Notes: generated by a model from the sequence alone, not told the origin. DNA of 41,687 nt from Asaia bogorensis (GCA_945873675.1 CAMCEP010000002.1:1-41687), one strand, 5' to 3'. Counted from the stretch's first letter, positions 28,459 to 36,899 are shown. Numbers and translations: made by a program.

Positions 28459-28653
28459 CCTCAACCATCAGCCATCAAAGCAGAGGAATCTCCGTATGAA
28501 TGGATACATTCAAGGGAGCACGTGAATGGCGGATGATGCAACGCAAAGAAACTCCGCTCCTCCGGGAGCGTCCAGACCGGCATGATATCACTCAGCCAAT
28601 CTCTTACATCTTTATTTTCGAGGAAGGGGTGCGTAACCATATCGAATATGTAT

Positions 28654-29190
28654 TTAACATTCTGTTTGCGAGTGATCCACCGCAACCAGCTCTTCAATCG
28701 GAAAGCGCAGATCAGTCGCCTGTCTTATGAGCATGCCTAGTACTGCCTGATCCAATTGGGGTTCACGCGCCAAGATCCAAAGATATCCCCTAGTTGGGCC
28801 TGCCACCATTGCCCAGCGGTAATGCTCATGATCAAGGGCGATAACATGATAGCCTCCAGCAAGCGGCCAAAAGAAACTGACTGAAAGGCTTGCTACATCC
28901 GATGGGCCTTGAAATGAGGCGCGGCCTTCAATTGAACGCTGGCGGCATTTTGCCCGATCAAAGCCCTTGTTAACCACCGCCACGACCCCATCCGGCCGGA
29001 TTGAATATATTGCCGATACATTTGTAAGGCCGCGCTCAAAACTATTCTCGATGCGCATGACAGCAAACCATTCGCCCATATAACGGCCGGCATCAAAGCC
29101 CGTCACGGCCTCAATACCCCTGGGTGGGCCCAGGCACCCTCCCAGCAGCAGCAGGGCAAGTAGGGTGAAGTGCCGCATTTGTTGCTTCAT
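28654..29190 (-). CDS. blc: Lipocalin-family outer-membrane lipoprotein (Blc-like)
   Basis: A 178-residue lipoprotein. The signal peptide ends in the lipobox LGGC with Cys19. The lipocalin signature follows as GRYMGEWFAVMRIENSFERGL, and the C-terminal strands include YRWAMVAGPTRGYLWILAREP. Bacterial lipocalins of this type bind fatty acids or lysophospholipids in the envelope. It lies 6 bases downstream of the thermonuclease gene on the same strand and probably shares its promoter. A second Met at residue 5 is an alternative start. Confidence 0.9.
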   Translation of the reverse strand: MKQQMRHFTLLALLLLGGCLGPPRGIEAVTGFDAGRYMGEWFAVMRIENSFERGLTNVSAIYSIRPDGVVAVVNKGFDRAKCRQRSIEGRASFQGPSDVASLSVSFFWPLAGGYHVIALDHEHYRWAMVAGPTRGYLWILAREPQLDQAVLGMLIRQATDLRFPIEELVAVDHSQTEC

Positions 29191-29196
29191 TTCAGT

Positions 29197-29700
29197 TCAA
29201 CGCTCCCGCCGACGCGCACGCCAGTCCCAGGGCATTTCAAAACTGCCCTCCCAGAGCCCACGACGGGCACGCCGCGCTCGCTCTTCATCTTCAGCGTAAT
29301 CCGAGGAGAAACGCCGAAAGGCAACCGCCCACCCGTTAGCGACCATCCATTTGGAGATGTCTTCGCTCCCCTTAAGGCAAGTCGCGATGATACGGCCATA
29401 TCGATCCCGATCTAAAGGATGGCATCTGATGGAGCCGTTCGCTAAGCGCTCAGCCAGAACCAAGGCGGCGTGCTGTCCACAGCGCCAGGGGGTTTTATTC
29501 GGCGACAAGCACTCCTGTGAGCTCTCGGGCGCATCTATGCCGTGCAGGCGAATACGCTGCCCATGGATCTCAATTGTGTCGCCGTCTATGACGCTGGCAG
29601 CTCCAATAATTTCAGGTTGCGCCACTATAGGCGCAGCATATGCATCGGATGCGATTACGGCCAGGAAGCATAGGACCGCAATTTTTGCGGATAAATTCAT
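29197..29700 (-). CDS. Secreted thermonuclease (SNase-like)
   Basis: A 167-residue staphylococcal-nuclease-like protein that would cut DNA and RNA outside the cytoplasm. The Sec signal peptide ends at AYA (residues 20-22). The calcium-site aspartates lie in VIDGDTI (39-41), the catalytic Arg51 and Glu59 in RLHGIDAPE, and the second arginine (Arg103) in DRDRYGRI. Cysteines at 64, 74, 93 and 108 may form disulfides. It lies some 2 kb from the T6SS on the opposite strand and carries its own signal peptide, so a T6SS effector role is not supported. Confidence 0.92.
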   Translation of the reverse strand: MNLSAKIAVLCFLAVIASDAYAAPIVAQPEIIGAASVIDGDTIEIHGQRIRLHGIDAPESSQECLSPNKTPWRCGQHAALVLAERLANGSIRCHPLDRDRYGRIIATCLKGSEDISKWMVANGWAVAFRRFSSDYAEDEERARRARRGLWEGSFEMPWDWRARRRER

Positions 29701-29754
29701 CGCCTAGGGGAGGTCTCGCTGCTTTTTACTTGAAGAGTACTTAACATAAGCGGC

Positions 29755-29782
29755 GTTATATTAGGAAATATATTTCCTACAA
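29755..29782 (-). promoter_or_regulatory. Candidate promoter with palindromic operator for the nuclease-lipocalin genes
   Basis: On the minus strand, TTGTAG (29782-29777) and TATAAC (29760-29755) are separated by 16 bases, a fair sigma-70-type pair ending 54 bases upstream of the nuclease start. The spacer is almost wholly an 18-bp perfect palindrome, TAGGAAATATATTTCCTA (29762-29779), a shape and place typical of a dimeric repressor site. Confidence 0.5.
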
Positions 29783-29845
29783 TGAAAGCCAATATAGACG
29801 ACCTCTGATGCCAGCGAAGTGCCTGCGCGATGGTCTCGGTGTGTC

Positions 29846-29957
29846 CGTCGTCAAATGATTTGAGACTGATTGGCGTTCTGTGTAACGGAGTATCTGGCCC
29901 ATCTGCGGTTGCGATGAAGCGGCGGGTTGCTGATGCATCAAGCAGCGGTGCTGGATG
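29846..29957 (+). repeat. Transposase-like repeat T, left copy
   Basis: This 112-bp stretch aligns without gaps to the reverse complement of 41491-41602, with 94 matches. Read on the + strand it gives LAFCVTEYLAHLRLR, a stop, then LLMHQAAVLDD; the right copy reads LAFCVAEYLAHLGLRLSRVLVMHQAALLD. Differences avoid the second codon position in this frame (2 of 18), so both descend from coding DNA. Both copies share one TGA just before this segment. A decayed transposase is my best guess. Confidence 0.6.
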
Positions 29958-30077
29958 ATTCTGTGCGCTAATGCTAAACCGTAAGTACGTGGCCGATACC
30001 CATGAAATTGCGGAACAGAAAAAGCATCGGACAGGCAGTGCCGGTTTCTGGATTAGGGTAGGCACCCGGGGGGCTGG

Positions 30078-30130
30078 AAAAACTACCCCGGCTTGTGATG
30101 GGGTCAGAAAGCCCTTGCCAGATACGCGCA
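30078..30130 (-). repeat. Inverted repeat E, left copy
   Basis: Fifty-three bases whose reverse complement matches 40568-40620 at 46 positions. Six of the seven differences fall in one codon phase, which indicates a coding origin. The two frames consistent with that phase read IWQGLSDPITSRGSF (minus strand) or KLPRLVMGSE (plus strand). Weaker similarity continues on the KLPRLV upstream side. The rest of the 29701-30293 gap holds no gene I can support. Confidence 0.6.
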
Positions 30131-30293
30131 GTTTTTTGGAGTTGATGGCTGGTCATCTCCGCTCTCCATGGCGTTCCGATGAGCGAAAAATCCTCCGTTA
30201 CTCAAATCGCTAATTTAGTCCCATAGTTGCTGACGCTGGACAGCGCAGATCGGTGCACTAACTTTGGTGGCATGAAGCGCGCGTCCCAGGGCG

Positions 30294-31676
30294 TCAGTTG
30301 CGGCCCGCGAAATGCGCCTGCGCGCGGCCCCAGACCGCTGCGGCGACGCGAAGCCCTACCTGCCGGCCCATCTGGTCCGACAGCATGAAATGCGCCTGTC
30401 CGAATACGCCCGAGAGCGCCATGTAGCGCTCCGCATCACCTAGCGTCGGCATTTCTATCATCACGGGCTGCGCCGGACCGTTGTCAAACATGAAGCCTCC
30501 GGCTGGCATCGTCATCTCGAACCCGAGCGCATCCGCGCCGGTATACCAGCGCAGCACCGCTGCACCAGCAGTCGCGAACGCGCTGTGTCCCGACACCTGG
30601 TCCGGCGAGGCGGCGTTCGGGCGATAGGGCATAAAGGCTTCCCCTTGGATGGACTGCGTGCCGCGTCCGCGACCGCCCCAGGCGCGCACCGTCTTGCCGC
30701 GGAACAGGTGCTGGATGACAGTCTGCGGCCGTCCGGCGCGGTAGTGGACCTTAGTTTCCATGGCGGCTACCGCCGTGTCATGCATCGCGTTGCCGAGTAG
30801 CATGAACAATCGCGCATCGTCGTCGAGTCCATGGTTGCGCTGCGCCGCGATGTGCCGCGCGAAGACGGCCCATTGTCCAGGCGGGGTGGGCGTCCCGGGA
30901 TTAAGCGTGAATAGCTCCGCGATGGCCTTCTGGGCATCGGTCAGATCGGCGCTGATGTCGAGTAGTTCCTGCGCCATCGCGCGCATCTCGTCCTCGGTAC
31001 CGGAAAGTGTCGGCGCGGTGGTAGGGCGGACAGCAGCTACATCCGCGGCGAAGGTGCGCACCCGGCCCCAATGCGCGGCTCTGAAAAAATTGGGCATCCC
31101 GTTGCTGCCGCTGGTAGGCTGGTGCAGCCTCCAGGCTACTAGGCGATCTGGTGGGTTCGGCGCGCTATAACGCGTCCAGTCGGAATAGGCGCCTGGACGA
31201 AGGTCGCCGCGCTGGTTCGAACCATCTGCATGCGCAGCGGCAAGTTCAAGTTCTGCAGCGCGGCGACCAATCGCGGCGGGGCTGCTATCCGGCGCAGCAG
31301 CGTTCGGCGCGACGGCACTGGCCGCGCGCAACGTTGCTTCGAAACGCTGACGTTCGCCGGGCATTAGGTCCACAAGCGTGTGAAAGGCCGCATGTGCGAT
31401 CGCTTCGCGCTTGTTGGCCTCCGTTCGCTCGGTCGCGGGGCGGCGCATGCCGGCATCCAAGTTGATGGCCGCTGCTTGCTCGTCATAGACTGACCAAGCG
31501 TCGTAGGTCGCACGGTGGACGACGGCGAGCATCCGCGCGATCACCAAGTCATTGCTCCGCGTTGCAATCGCCGCCTCGATCATCACTCGGTTCCACCGCG
31601 CGACATCAGTTTCCGCCTGCACGGCTCGCGCCAGCATCAGCGTAGCGCAGATTGCAACCAGTAACGAACGCGTCAT
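30294..31676 (-). CDS. Secreted vanadium-haloperoxidase/PAP2-like protein with altered active site
   Basis: A 460-residue exported protein (signal peptide to about Ala21, ARAVQA) of the vanadium-dependent haloperoxidase/acid phosphatase superfamily. Conserved vanadate or phosphate ligands are Lys309 and Arg316-Pro317 in KVHYRAGRP, and SGH at 362-364. The last motif, normally S-R-x5-H, reads S-G-x5-H (Ser422, Gly423, His429) in SGVFGQAHF, so one anion-binding arginine is replaced. The family oxidises halides with peroxide or, in phosphatase relatives, hydrolyses phosphoesters. Activity here is uncertain. A GGGAGAAG site precedes the ATG. It stands alone on the minus strand. Confidence 0.85.
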   Translation of the reverse strand: MTRSLLVAICATLMLARAVQAETDVARWNRVMIEAAIATRSNDLVIARMLAVVHRATYDAWSVYDEQAAAINLDAGMRRPATERTEANKREAIAHAAFHTLVDLMPGERQRFEATLRAASAVAPNAAAPDSSPAAIGRRAAELELAAAHADGSNQRGDLRPGAYSDWTRYSAPNPPDRLVAWRLHQPTSGSNGMPNFFRAAHWGRVRTFAADVAAVRPTTAPTLSGTEDEMRAMAQELLDISADLTDAQKAIAELFTLNPGTPTPPGQWAVFARHIAAQRNHGLDDDARLFMLLGNAMHDTAVAAMETKVHYRAGRPQTVIQHLFRGKTVRAWGGRGRGTQSIQGEAFMPYRPNAASPDQVSGHSAFATAGAAVLRWYTGADALGFEMTMPAGGFMFDNGPAQPVMIEMPTLGDAERYMALSGVFGQAHFMLSDQMGRQVGLRVAAAVWGRAQAHFAGRN

Positions 31677-32440
31677 GGTGCTTCTTCTCCCGTTTAGCCC
31701 GAGAATTTCACAACATATTTTTTGACTTCTTGCGGACTATTCTCAATATTTAAAGTAGTTTGCCCCAAACTATACTTGTTGGCAATTGTGCGGCGTAAGC
31801 ACCTAAGGAACCAAGTTGGCGGATTTAGTAACGGAGGCTTTGTGGCTCAGCGTTGAGGCTCCAAGCCGTTAGCCACCTGGTAACTGCCCCATCACACCCG
31901 CCCAAAAAAAAGCAACGCAACTGCAACAATAATTGAAAAACTCCACAGCCTCGTTGAACCGTATTTTACACGGCAGGCGGTAACGGGCGCAGTCTCCCCG
32001 GCACGTAGGTCCCAAAGCGGGCATCCCAGTACCCGGCTCCTAAAAAGCCACGGGAACTGGCGGGACTTTTCTGACCGCATCGCGTGCCGCGGTGTATTTT
32101 TCAGCCCCCGGGGGCCTACGTCATCCAGAAACCTGCACTGCCAGTCTGATCCGAGGATTACAATAACATCCACCCAAATTCAGGTTCGCGCATGCGCTCG
32201 CCACGTGAGTTCAAAGCAAGGAAGTTACCTAACCAAGCCCAGTGTACGGTTCACCAGGGGCAAGTCGAAGGCTATGTTTCACGAAGCACGGATATCTTGG
32301 TGGTCTTATGGCGAAGCCGCAGGATGTCCAACGATTGCAAAGGCCGCCGGATTGCCGTTACATTAATTTATAGCCAGACAGGCTATTCGTTCGGAGAGTT
32401 TCTATCATCGGACGAAACCCTCTCAAAAGGAGACCTAGAT

Positions 32441-33025
32441 ATGCTTGGTGTTTATCTTAGGATGCTTAGTGCCGTTCTGGCCCTGTCCGTTTCGGGCGGA
32501 GCCTCCTTCGCCCAGACCACCGTAGTTAACCGAGCTGCGACTCAGGCTGCGGCTATTGAGTTGCGTGAGGCCCTCGCCGCCCAGCGCGCCTGGTGCGATG
32601 CCCTCGTCAGCATCAGCACAACCCATGCGCGCCAGGGAGGGCCGGCAGCCAGGGCCCTAGCCGAGCGGGTGATCGACGCTGCCTACGGCTATCAGATGGG
32701 TGCCGTGCTGTTCAAACCGACCTTGACGGTGGCTCCGCAGACCTTCCGCCCCACTCGCGCTGGTGCGCTGGCCTATTTCGTCGGCGGCGATACGGCTTTC
32801 CCGAACGACAAGGGCTTCGCCCTTGGCGGCTGGACGAAGTGTGAAATCGCCAACAACGCCATCTTCATCAATGGCAACACCGCCACGACCATAGGCAATG
32901 TCAGCATCACGGGCCCGAACGGCGCGGTGACCACGGTCGACAAGACTTGGGTGTTCGTGAAAGACGATGCTGGGAACCTGCGCATCATCGTCCATCACTC
33001 GTCGCTGCCCCACCGTCCGAACTGA
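32441..33025 (+). CDS. Small secreted NTF2-like protein
   Basis: A 194-residue protein. The ATG at 32441 is chosen because AAAAGGAG lies at the right distance and a signal peptide follows at once (LSAVLALSVSGGASFA); the open frame back to 32192 is not signal-like. After a helical part (IELREALAAQRAWCDALVSI), the C-terminal strands, including GNTATTIGNVSITGPNGAV, KTWVFVKDDAGNLRII and VHHSSLP, match secreted NTF2-like/CaMKII-association-like proteins. I recall homologues carrying the misleading label phosphoribosyl-AMP cyclohydrolase; nothing here supports that. Ligand unknown. The 763 bases upstream hold no supportable gene. Confidence 0.75.
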   Translation: MLGVYLRMLSAVLALSVSGGASFAQTTVVNRAATQAAAIELREALAAQRAWCDALVSISTTHARQGGPAARALAERVIDAAYGYQMGAVLFKPTLTVAPQTFRPTRAGALAYFVGGDTAFPNDKGFALGGWTKCEIANNAIFINGNTATTIGNVSITGPNGAVTTVDKTWVFVKDDAGNLRIIVHHSSLPHRPN

Positions 33026-33036
33026 TCGGCAGCCCA

Positions 33037-33066
33037 GTGGCCGAGGTTGCTCAGGCAACCTCGGCT
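33037..33066 (+). terminator. Hairpin after the NTF2-like gene
   Basis: A perfect 10-bp stem, CCGAGGTTGC (33040-33049) with 33054-33063, around loop TCAG, extendable by three weaker or wobble pairs. It starts 12 bases after the stop codon. There is no T-run, so termination strength is uncertain. Confidence 0.6.
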
Positions 33067-33072
33067 ATCGTC

Positions 33073-33106
33073 TCAGGCCGCTGTCATCAGGCCGCTGTCA
33101 TCAGGC
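33073..33106. repeat. 14-bp tandem repeat
   Basis: CAGGCCGCTGTCAT occurs twice in a row, followed by a partial third copy (CAGGCC), just after the hairpin. It lies in a 419-base gap (33026-33444) with no convincing gene. Confidence 0.8.
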
Positions 33107-33444
33107 CCTATCCTAAACTGCAATTTCTGATTCTGAGGATCAAAGGCGCTTCTTCTCAGTAAAATATGGGAATGAGCTGGTATCGCAGTGAATCCTGCCC
33201 TTGATCTCGCGGTAAATGCCTGAGGCTTTGCGGTCTACTGTAGGAAAGTGTTGCTTGGCACGAGATTTCCGCAGGCCAAAACGTCACCAAGGTTTCTTGC
33301 TCCCACCGGCCACCTCAGCTTTGGTGTCAAAAAAATTCTAATTACAAAGCCCCTTAACCACAGGATGGCGTTACGAACTCGAATACTGTGTGTCGGGCTT
33401 AAAGAAGAATTCTCGGGGCATTCACTTCCTCTTGGCCCTGGCGT

Positions 33445-34638
33445 TTATCTGGTGAGGGCGGGAACATCTATCCGACGTACCAGCGGCTGATTATCCCGTG
33501 GGCTCATCCAGAAATACAGGTTGGCGATCTCTGGGTAGTTCTCAAAGGTCAGCGCGTTAACGCGTGCGATCTTTTCTTTTTCGACCGCGGCCTGCTCATC
33601 GCCACGCTCTCGCAGTAGCCGCGCCCAGTAAGAATAAGCGCCGGCAGAACTAGGGTGTTCGCGCGTCGCGCGCTTGTACGCCGCCTCAGCCCCATCCAGG
33701 TCTCCAAGGGCCCAAAGCGCGGTGCCCAAGGTATTCAGGATCGCCTCCTGTAGGGAGGCGGAGCGCCTGCTATTGATGGAGAGACGCTGTCTCAGGCCAC
33801 CAGCGATAAGGGGCGTCAAAAGGTCTATGGCTTCCTGATATCTGTCGCGCTCCACGTGGATGAACGCAAGGTTGATGCGTCCTACGGCGAAGCCGGGATT
33901 CCAATCAAAGGAAAGGCGGAAGCGCCGTTCGGCCTCGGCAAAGTCATTGTTCAACAGCGCCACGATGCCAAGCAGGTTCTGCAGGAAGGAGCGTTCCTCA
34001 AGCAACTCAGCCCTCAGTGGCCGGCTCAACTCGCGCTCGGCGAGCTGCACCACAGTACTATAGTCCTTTCCGCCGCTGGCGCTGATCTGGTTGAAATGAA
34101 ACAATGCAGATCTATAAGGGTGCACCCGCTCCATGGTATCGTGCGCGGCTTGTCGCAGAAGCCGCTCCGTGTCGCCCTTCTCGCTAAGGTCGAGCGAGAA
34201 GGCACCGGAATAGGCGGAGGAGGAGTTGATTAGAAGGCGCTCCCGCTCTCCAGGCGCGCTTGTGACGATGGCGCCGGTGATGCGCGTGCGATCTAGCCCG
34301 AGGAGATCCTGCAACGCCACAGTGAAGTTATCTAGTCGCAACGAACTGGCTATGACGCCAACGATCGTGGGCTGCCGGGCCGAGCGCATCGACTGCGACT
34401 GCAGCAGTGAGCGTGTCTGGTTTATCGTTTCAAGTTCATGGACAAAGATCCGCTCGGCCACATCCTCGGTATAGCCGGTCCGCGCCACAGCGGCAGGCAC
34501 GTCAATCTGCACGGCCACGGTCTCTGCGTTGACCACCGCGTCAGCGGTCAACAATCCAAAAATCATGGCGATAGCCGTTACGATTGATATGGGGTCCACG
34601 CCAGTTCTCCTGTCCGCCGTAAAATTATTTACATTCAA
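33445..34638 (-). CDS. Membrane-anchored or secreted TPR protein
   Basis: A 397-residue protein with an N-terminal hydrophobic segment (SIVTAIAMIFGLLTADAVVNA) that is a signal peptide or anchor. The C-terminal half carries TPR-type helices (NNDFAEAERRFRLSFDWNPGFAVGRINLAFIH, then LGDLDGAEAAYKRATREHPSSAGAYSYWARLL). The N-terminal half has a predicted alpha/beta pattern not recognised. TPRs suggest a binding or scaffolding role in the envelope. It lies 103 bases downstream of the next minus-strand gene and is probably in the same transcript. Confidence 0.75.
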   Translation of the reverse strand: MNVNNFTADRRTGVDPISIVTAIAMIFGLLTADAVVNAETVAVQIDVPAAVARTGYTEDVAERIFVHELETINQTRSLLQSQSMRSARQPTIVGVIASSLRLDNFTVALQDLLGLDRTRITGAIVTSAPGERERLLINSSSAYSGAFSLDLSEKGDTERLLRQAAHDTMERVHPYRSALFHFNQISASGGKDYSTVVQLAERELSRPLRAELLEERSFLQNLLGIVALLNNDFAEAERRFRLSFDWNPGFAVGRINLAFIHVERDRYQEAIDLLTPLIAGGLRQRLSINSRRSASLQEAILNTLGTALWALGDLDGAEAAYKRATREHPSSAGAYSYWARLLRERGDEQAAVEKEKIARVNALTFENYPEIANLYFWMSPRDNQPLVRRIDVPALTR

Positions 34639-34741
34639 ATGGCGCGATCCGCGACATGCGAGTGCAGTTTTATGCGCTCTGCCTGCCCGCTTTGCACATC
34701 ATCGCCGATCATTTCCAGTTTCGTTGAGTTGGGTGCGGCGT

Positions 34742-35368
34742 TCAGCGCTGTAAGCTTTGGCGGAGTGCCTCCAGCATGCGCCGATCGGCAACGTCCATTG
34801 GGCGTTCCCGCGCCGCGAGCACATAGCGGACGGACGGCCAGGGACGCACCGTGATCTCCAGCATCTCTACCTGGTAGAGCCCGCCCTCGCCAGCTTCGAG
34901 CACGGTCTGCACGATACGCCGGTGCGCGATGGCGCGCAGGCCGGAATAGCTGCTTTTATGCAGGGTCAGCGCGCGCGCCGCGCGGGCATAATCCGCCGCG
35001 GACGGCTCGCGTGAGGCGACGAAGCGGTATCGCACATCAGGCAGCAGCCCACCGCCTGCCTCGATTTCGGTCAGTGATAGCCCGGCAGCCTGCATCATCG
35101 CGATGAAGGCTAGGTCGCTTTCCCCCAGGCGTTCCGGCACGAAATCGAAGGGTGCTTCCGCCAGCACAAAGGACCACGCGGTGCGCAGCGTCGCGCTGGC
35201 CCCGTCAAGAGCGCTGCCGAAACCGTTGCTGACCGCAGTCGCGGCATCGGAGAGCCATCCTCGGGATGGCTCTCCCTCGGCCTGCGCGGCCGACGGCGTA
35301 GCAGCGAACAACCAGCAGGCAAGCGGCAGCGCCAGCAGGTTGAGAGACCTTCGGGACAGGTGCATCAC
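34742..35368 (-). CDS. Secreted protein of unknown function
   Basis: A 208-residue protein with a clear signal peptide (LNLLALPLACWLFAATPSAAQA). I do not recognise the mature part. It holds SDLAFIAMMQAAGLSLTEIE (helical) and a strand-rich C-terminus (YQVEMLEITVRPWPSVRYVLAARERP). The start overlaps the stop of the PstS-like gene by 4 bp, so the two are translationally coupled and may act together in the periplasm. Confidence 0.75.
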   Translation of the reverse strand: MMHLSRRSLNLLALPLACWLFAATPSAAQAEGEPSRGWLSDAATAVSNGFGSALDGASATLRTAWSFVLAEAPFDFVPERLGESDLAFIAMMQAAGLSLTEIEAGGGLLPDVRYRFVASREPSAADYARAARALTLHKSSYSGLRAIAHRRIVQTVLEAGEGGLYQVEMLEITVRPWPSVRYVLAARERPMDVADRRMLEALRQSLQR

Positions 35369-36405
35369 GGCGCCTCCAGGAAGTCGACCAGTCGAAGCCG
35401 CGCATCAACACGCATGGCGGGTGGCAGGGCTGTGACGCCACGTCCGGCGAGTGTGCCCAACGGACCGATTATGGCCTCCGCCAGCAGCGCGAAGCCGGTG
35501 TCGAGCGCCGCATTGCGGGCGGGTTGCGATGCTGCACGCGGCACCACGAACGCCAGTTTGATTTGCCGTGACGCCGGATAGATATCCGCGGCAAGGTTGG
35601 CCGCTGTCGGCAGCACCCCATCGAGTGGCACGGGCGTGACCACGCCGGTCAGCTCGATCCATTCCGCCAGGCTGATAGCGGCGATCGCCCCCGCCGGCGC
35701 CGAGGCGGCCCATGCACGGATCTGCGCCACGCCCTCCGCCGCACTACCCGGCTGGCGGCGCACAACGTTGCTGCCCTCGCTCAGCGCAGCACAGAAGACC
35801 GAGCGCGCCGCCGCTGCGTGCGGCACGGCGCCCATCGGCAGCGTGGTGACGCAGCCGTGTTCCAGCACCATCGCGCCAAGCAGCGCATCAGAAGGCGTGC
35901 CTGCTGCGGGCGCGAGCAGCGTACCCGCCGCGGCAGCAGTGCCGCGCGGCGCGGCGGCGCCGAAAGCCCGGAAGACCGCCACCGAGTCCAGCGGCACCAC
36001 TGGGCGGCCCGACGGCACGACGAAGACCAGCGCCTCATGGCCCAGTGTGAGGACCAGTGTCTGGGCCGCGGCGCTGCGGCGGCAGGTCGCATCGCGCAAC
36101 CGCGGCACGGAACCGGCCAGAAGCGCGATGCGGATCGCGACCCCGGGCTCTGCAGTACAAGCCGTGCCTAGGGCGTCGGGCGCGGCCCTCCAGGCCGGCG
36201 CGTCAGCGGGCAGGGCAAGGGCGGCGCCGAGCGCCGCGGCGCTGGCGTCGAGGTGGAGCACCGGCTGCGGGCTGAGGGCTTGCGCGGTAGACGCGAAGGC
36301 AATGCCGAGCGCCAGGGCAAGCGCCGACGCGCCACGGCCGATAACCCCTGCTGTGCATCCGTTCACGTTGGTCGCTGGAGGCATCCTGATCCGTCCATCT
36401 GTCAT
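35365..36405 (-). CDS. PstS-like periplasmic substrate-binding protein
   Basis: A 346-residue exported protein (hydrophobic segment near residues 25-44, ending ASTAQA). Two regions resemble PstS-type phosphate-binding proteins: LTLGHEALVFVVPSGRPVVPL, like the strand before the hinge, and the C-terminal YPASRQIKLAFVVPRAASQPA. No ABC permease or ATPase gene is nearby, so it is an orphan binding protein; phosphate, another oxyanion or a signalling role are all open. The ATG overlaps the TGA of an upstream frameshifted frame, and its own stop overlaps the next gene. Very GC- and Ala-rich. Confidence 0.65.
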   Translation of the reverse strand: MTDGRIRMPPATNVNGCTAGVIGRGASALALALGIAFASTAQALSPQPVLHLDASAAALGAALALPADAPAWRAAPDALGTACTAEPGVAIRIALLAGSVPRLRDATCRRSAAAQTLVLTLGHEALVFVVPSGRPVVPLDSVAVFRAFGAAAPRGTAAAAGTLLAPAAGTPSDALLGAMVLEHGCVTTLPMGAVPHAAAARSVFCAALSEGSNVVRRQPGSAAEGVAQIRAWAASAPAGAIAAISLAEWIELTGVVTPVPLDGVLPTAANLAADIYPASRQIKLAFVVPRAASQPARNAALDTGFALLAEAIIGPLGTLAGRGVTALPPAMRVDARLRLVDFLEAP

Positions 36406-36627
36406 GGGGTCACCATCTGGTGCCAGCTTTCTGCCTGCAGCGCATCAAAGGCACGTTCCGTGGAAAGCCGCGCACCAAGTGCTGGCAGCCAAAATGGCAA
36501 GCATGCGCACCACTTTGCTATGCAGCCTTCTCGATGCCTCATACGCAGCGCCGAGGTCGCCAGCGGCCAGCGCCTGGTCCACCAGGCGAAAACCTTCGGC
36601 GGCATAGGGCGGCGCAGCAATCTCCAC
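36402..36627 (-). pseudogene. Frameshifted gene at the head of the PstS-like operon
   Basis: Two minus-strand frames join into one plausible protein: PYAAEGFRLVDQALAAGDLG followed by AYEASRRLHSKVVRMLAIL (frame from 36627), then after a shift near 36480 ALGARLSTERAFDALQAESW and HQMVTP. The second frame ends in TGA exactly overlapping the ATG of the PstS-like gene, as real operon neighbours do. Further fragments may extend upstream to about 36870 in other frames. A sequencing error is possible. Confidence 0.4.
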
Positions 36628-36899
36628 TGCCGGCGCTTAATGGAATGGCAATATCGATGGGCGAACGAGACTCAGTATGGCTGGGATGACGGCGGCGGCC
36701 GGAGCGGCCGGCACGGTCGCCATCGGCCACACAATCTTCGGGCTGCCCACGGCATCGGATGTAAGCATTACAATACGCAATCTGTCGCGAGAATAGCACG
36801 AAATCCGGGGGCAGCGTCGCGGCTGTCCAGCCATGGTTTGCCGCTTTCATCATTCCTTCAAGCATGCTTTCAGCCCCCGCCATGCCCACAGTCGCTAGC

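Larger units (their letters stand above)
27393..28527 (+). mobile_element. Decayed IS3-family insertion sequence
   Basis: Contains orfA- and orfB-type transposase remnants in the usual overlapping layout. Candidate ends are an imperfect inverted repeat: TTGACGTGCTC at 27393 and its near-complement ending at 28527. The roughly 1.1-kb span equals a normal IS3 element minus the internal deletion seen in orfB. Three lesions are visible: ATA in place of the orfA start, a deletion with frameshift near 27895-27905, and an in-frame TAG at 28207. The element should not move by itself. No clear target-site duplication is seen, so the boundaries are tentative. Confidence 0.75.

Noticed and set aside
28461-28697. 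Minus-strand 78-residue frame between the IS and the lipocalin gene
   Set aside because: Overlaps the lipocalin 3' end and the IS right end; no motif and no good start.
29197-29700. Thermonuclease as a T6SS effector
   Set aside because: It has its own Sec signal peptide, lies on the opposite strand beyond an IS, and pairs with a lipocalin rather than an immunity gene.
29697-30065. Minus-strand 122-residue frame upstream of the thermonuclease
   Set aside because: It runs over the palindromic promoter and across repeat T in the antisense direction, with no motif or start signal.
32104-32115. GCCCCCGGGGGC palindrome
   Set aside because: A simple G/C palindrome without loop, partner site or promoter context; likely chance.
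31892-32173. Minus-strand 93-residue frame with a hydrophobic C-terminus in the gap between the haloperoxidase-like and NTF2-like genes
   Set aside because: No ribosome binding site, no recognisable motif and unlikely composition (many Arg, Cys and Trp); the hydrophobic tail alone is weak support.
32192-32440. N-terminal extension of the NTF2-like gene
   Set aside because: The strong AAAAGGAG site and signal peptide at 32441 make the longer start implausible.
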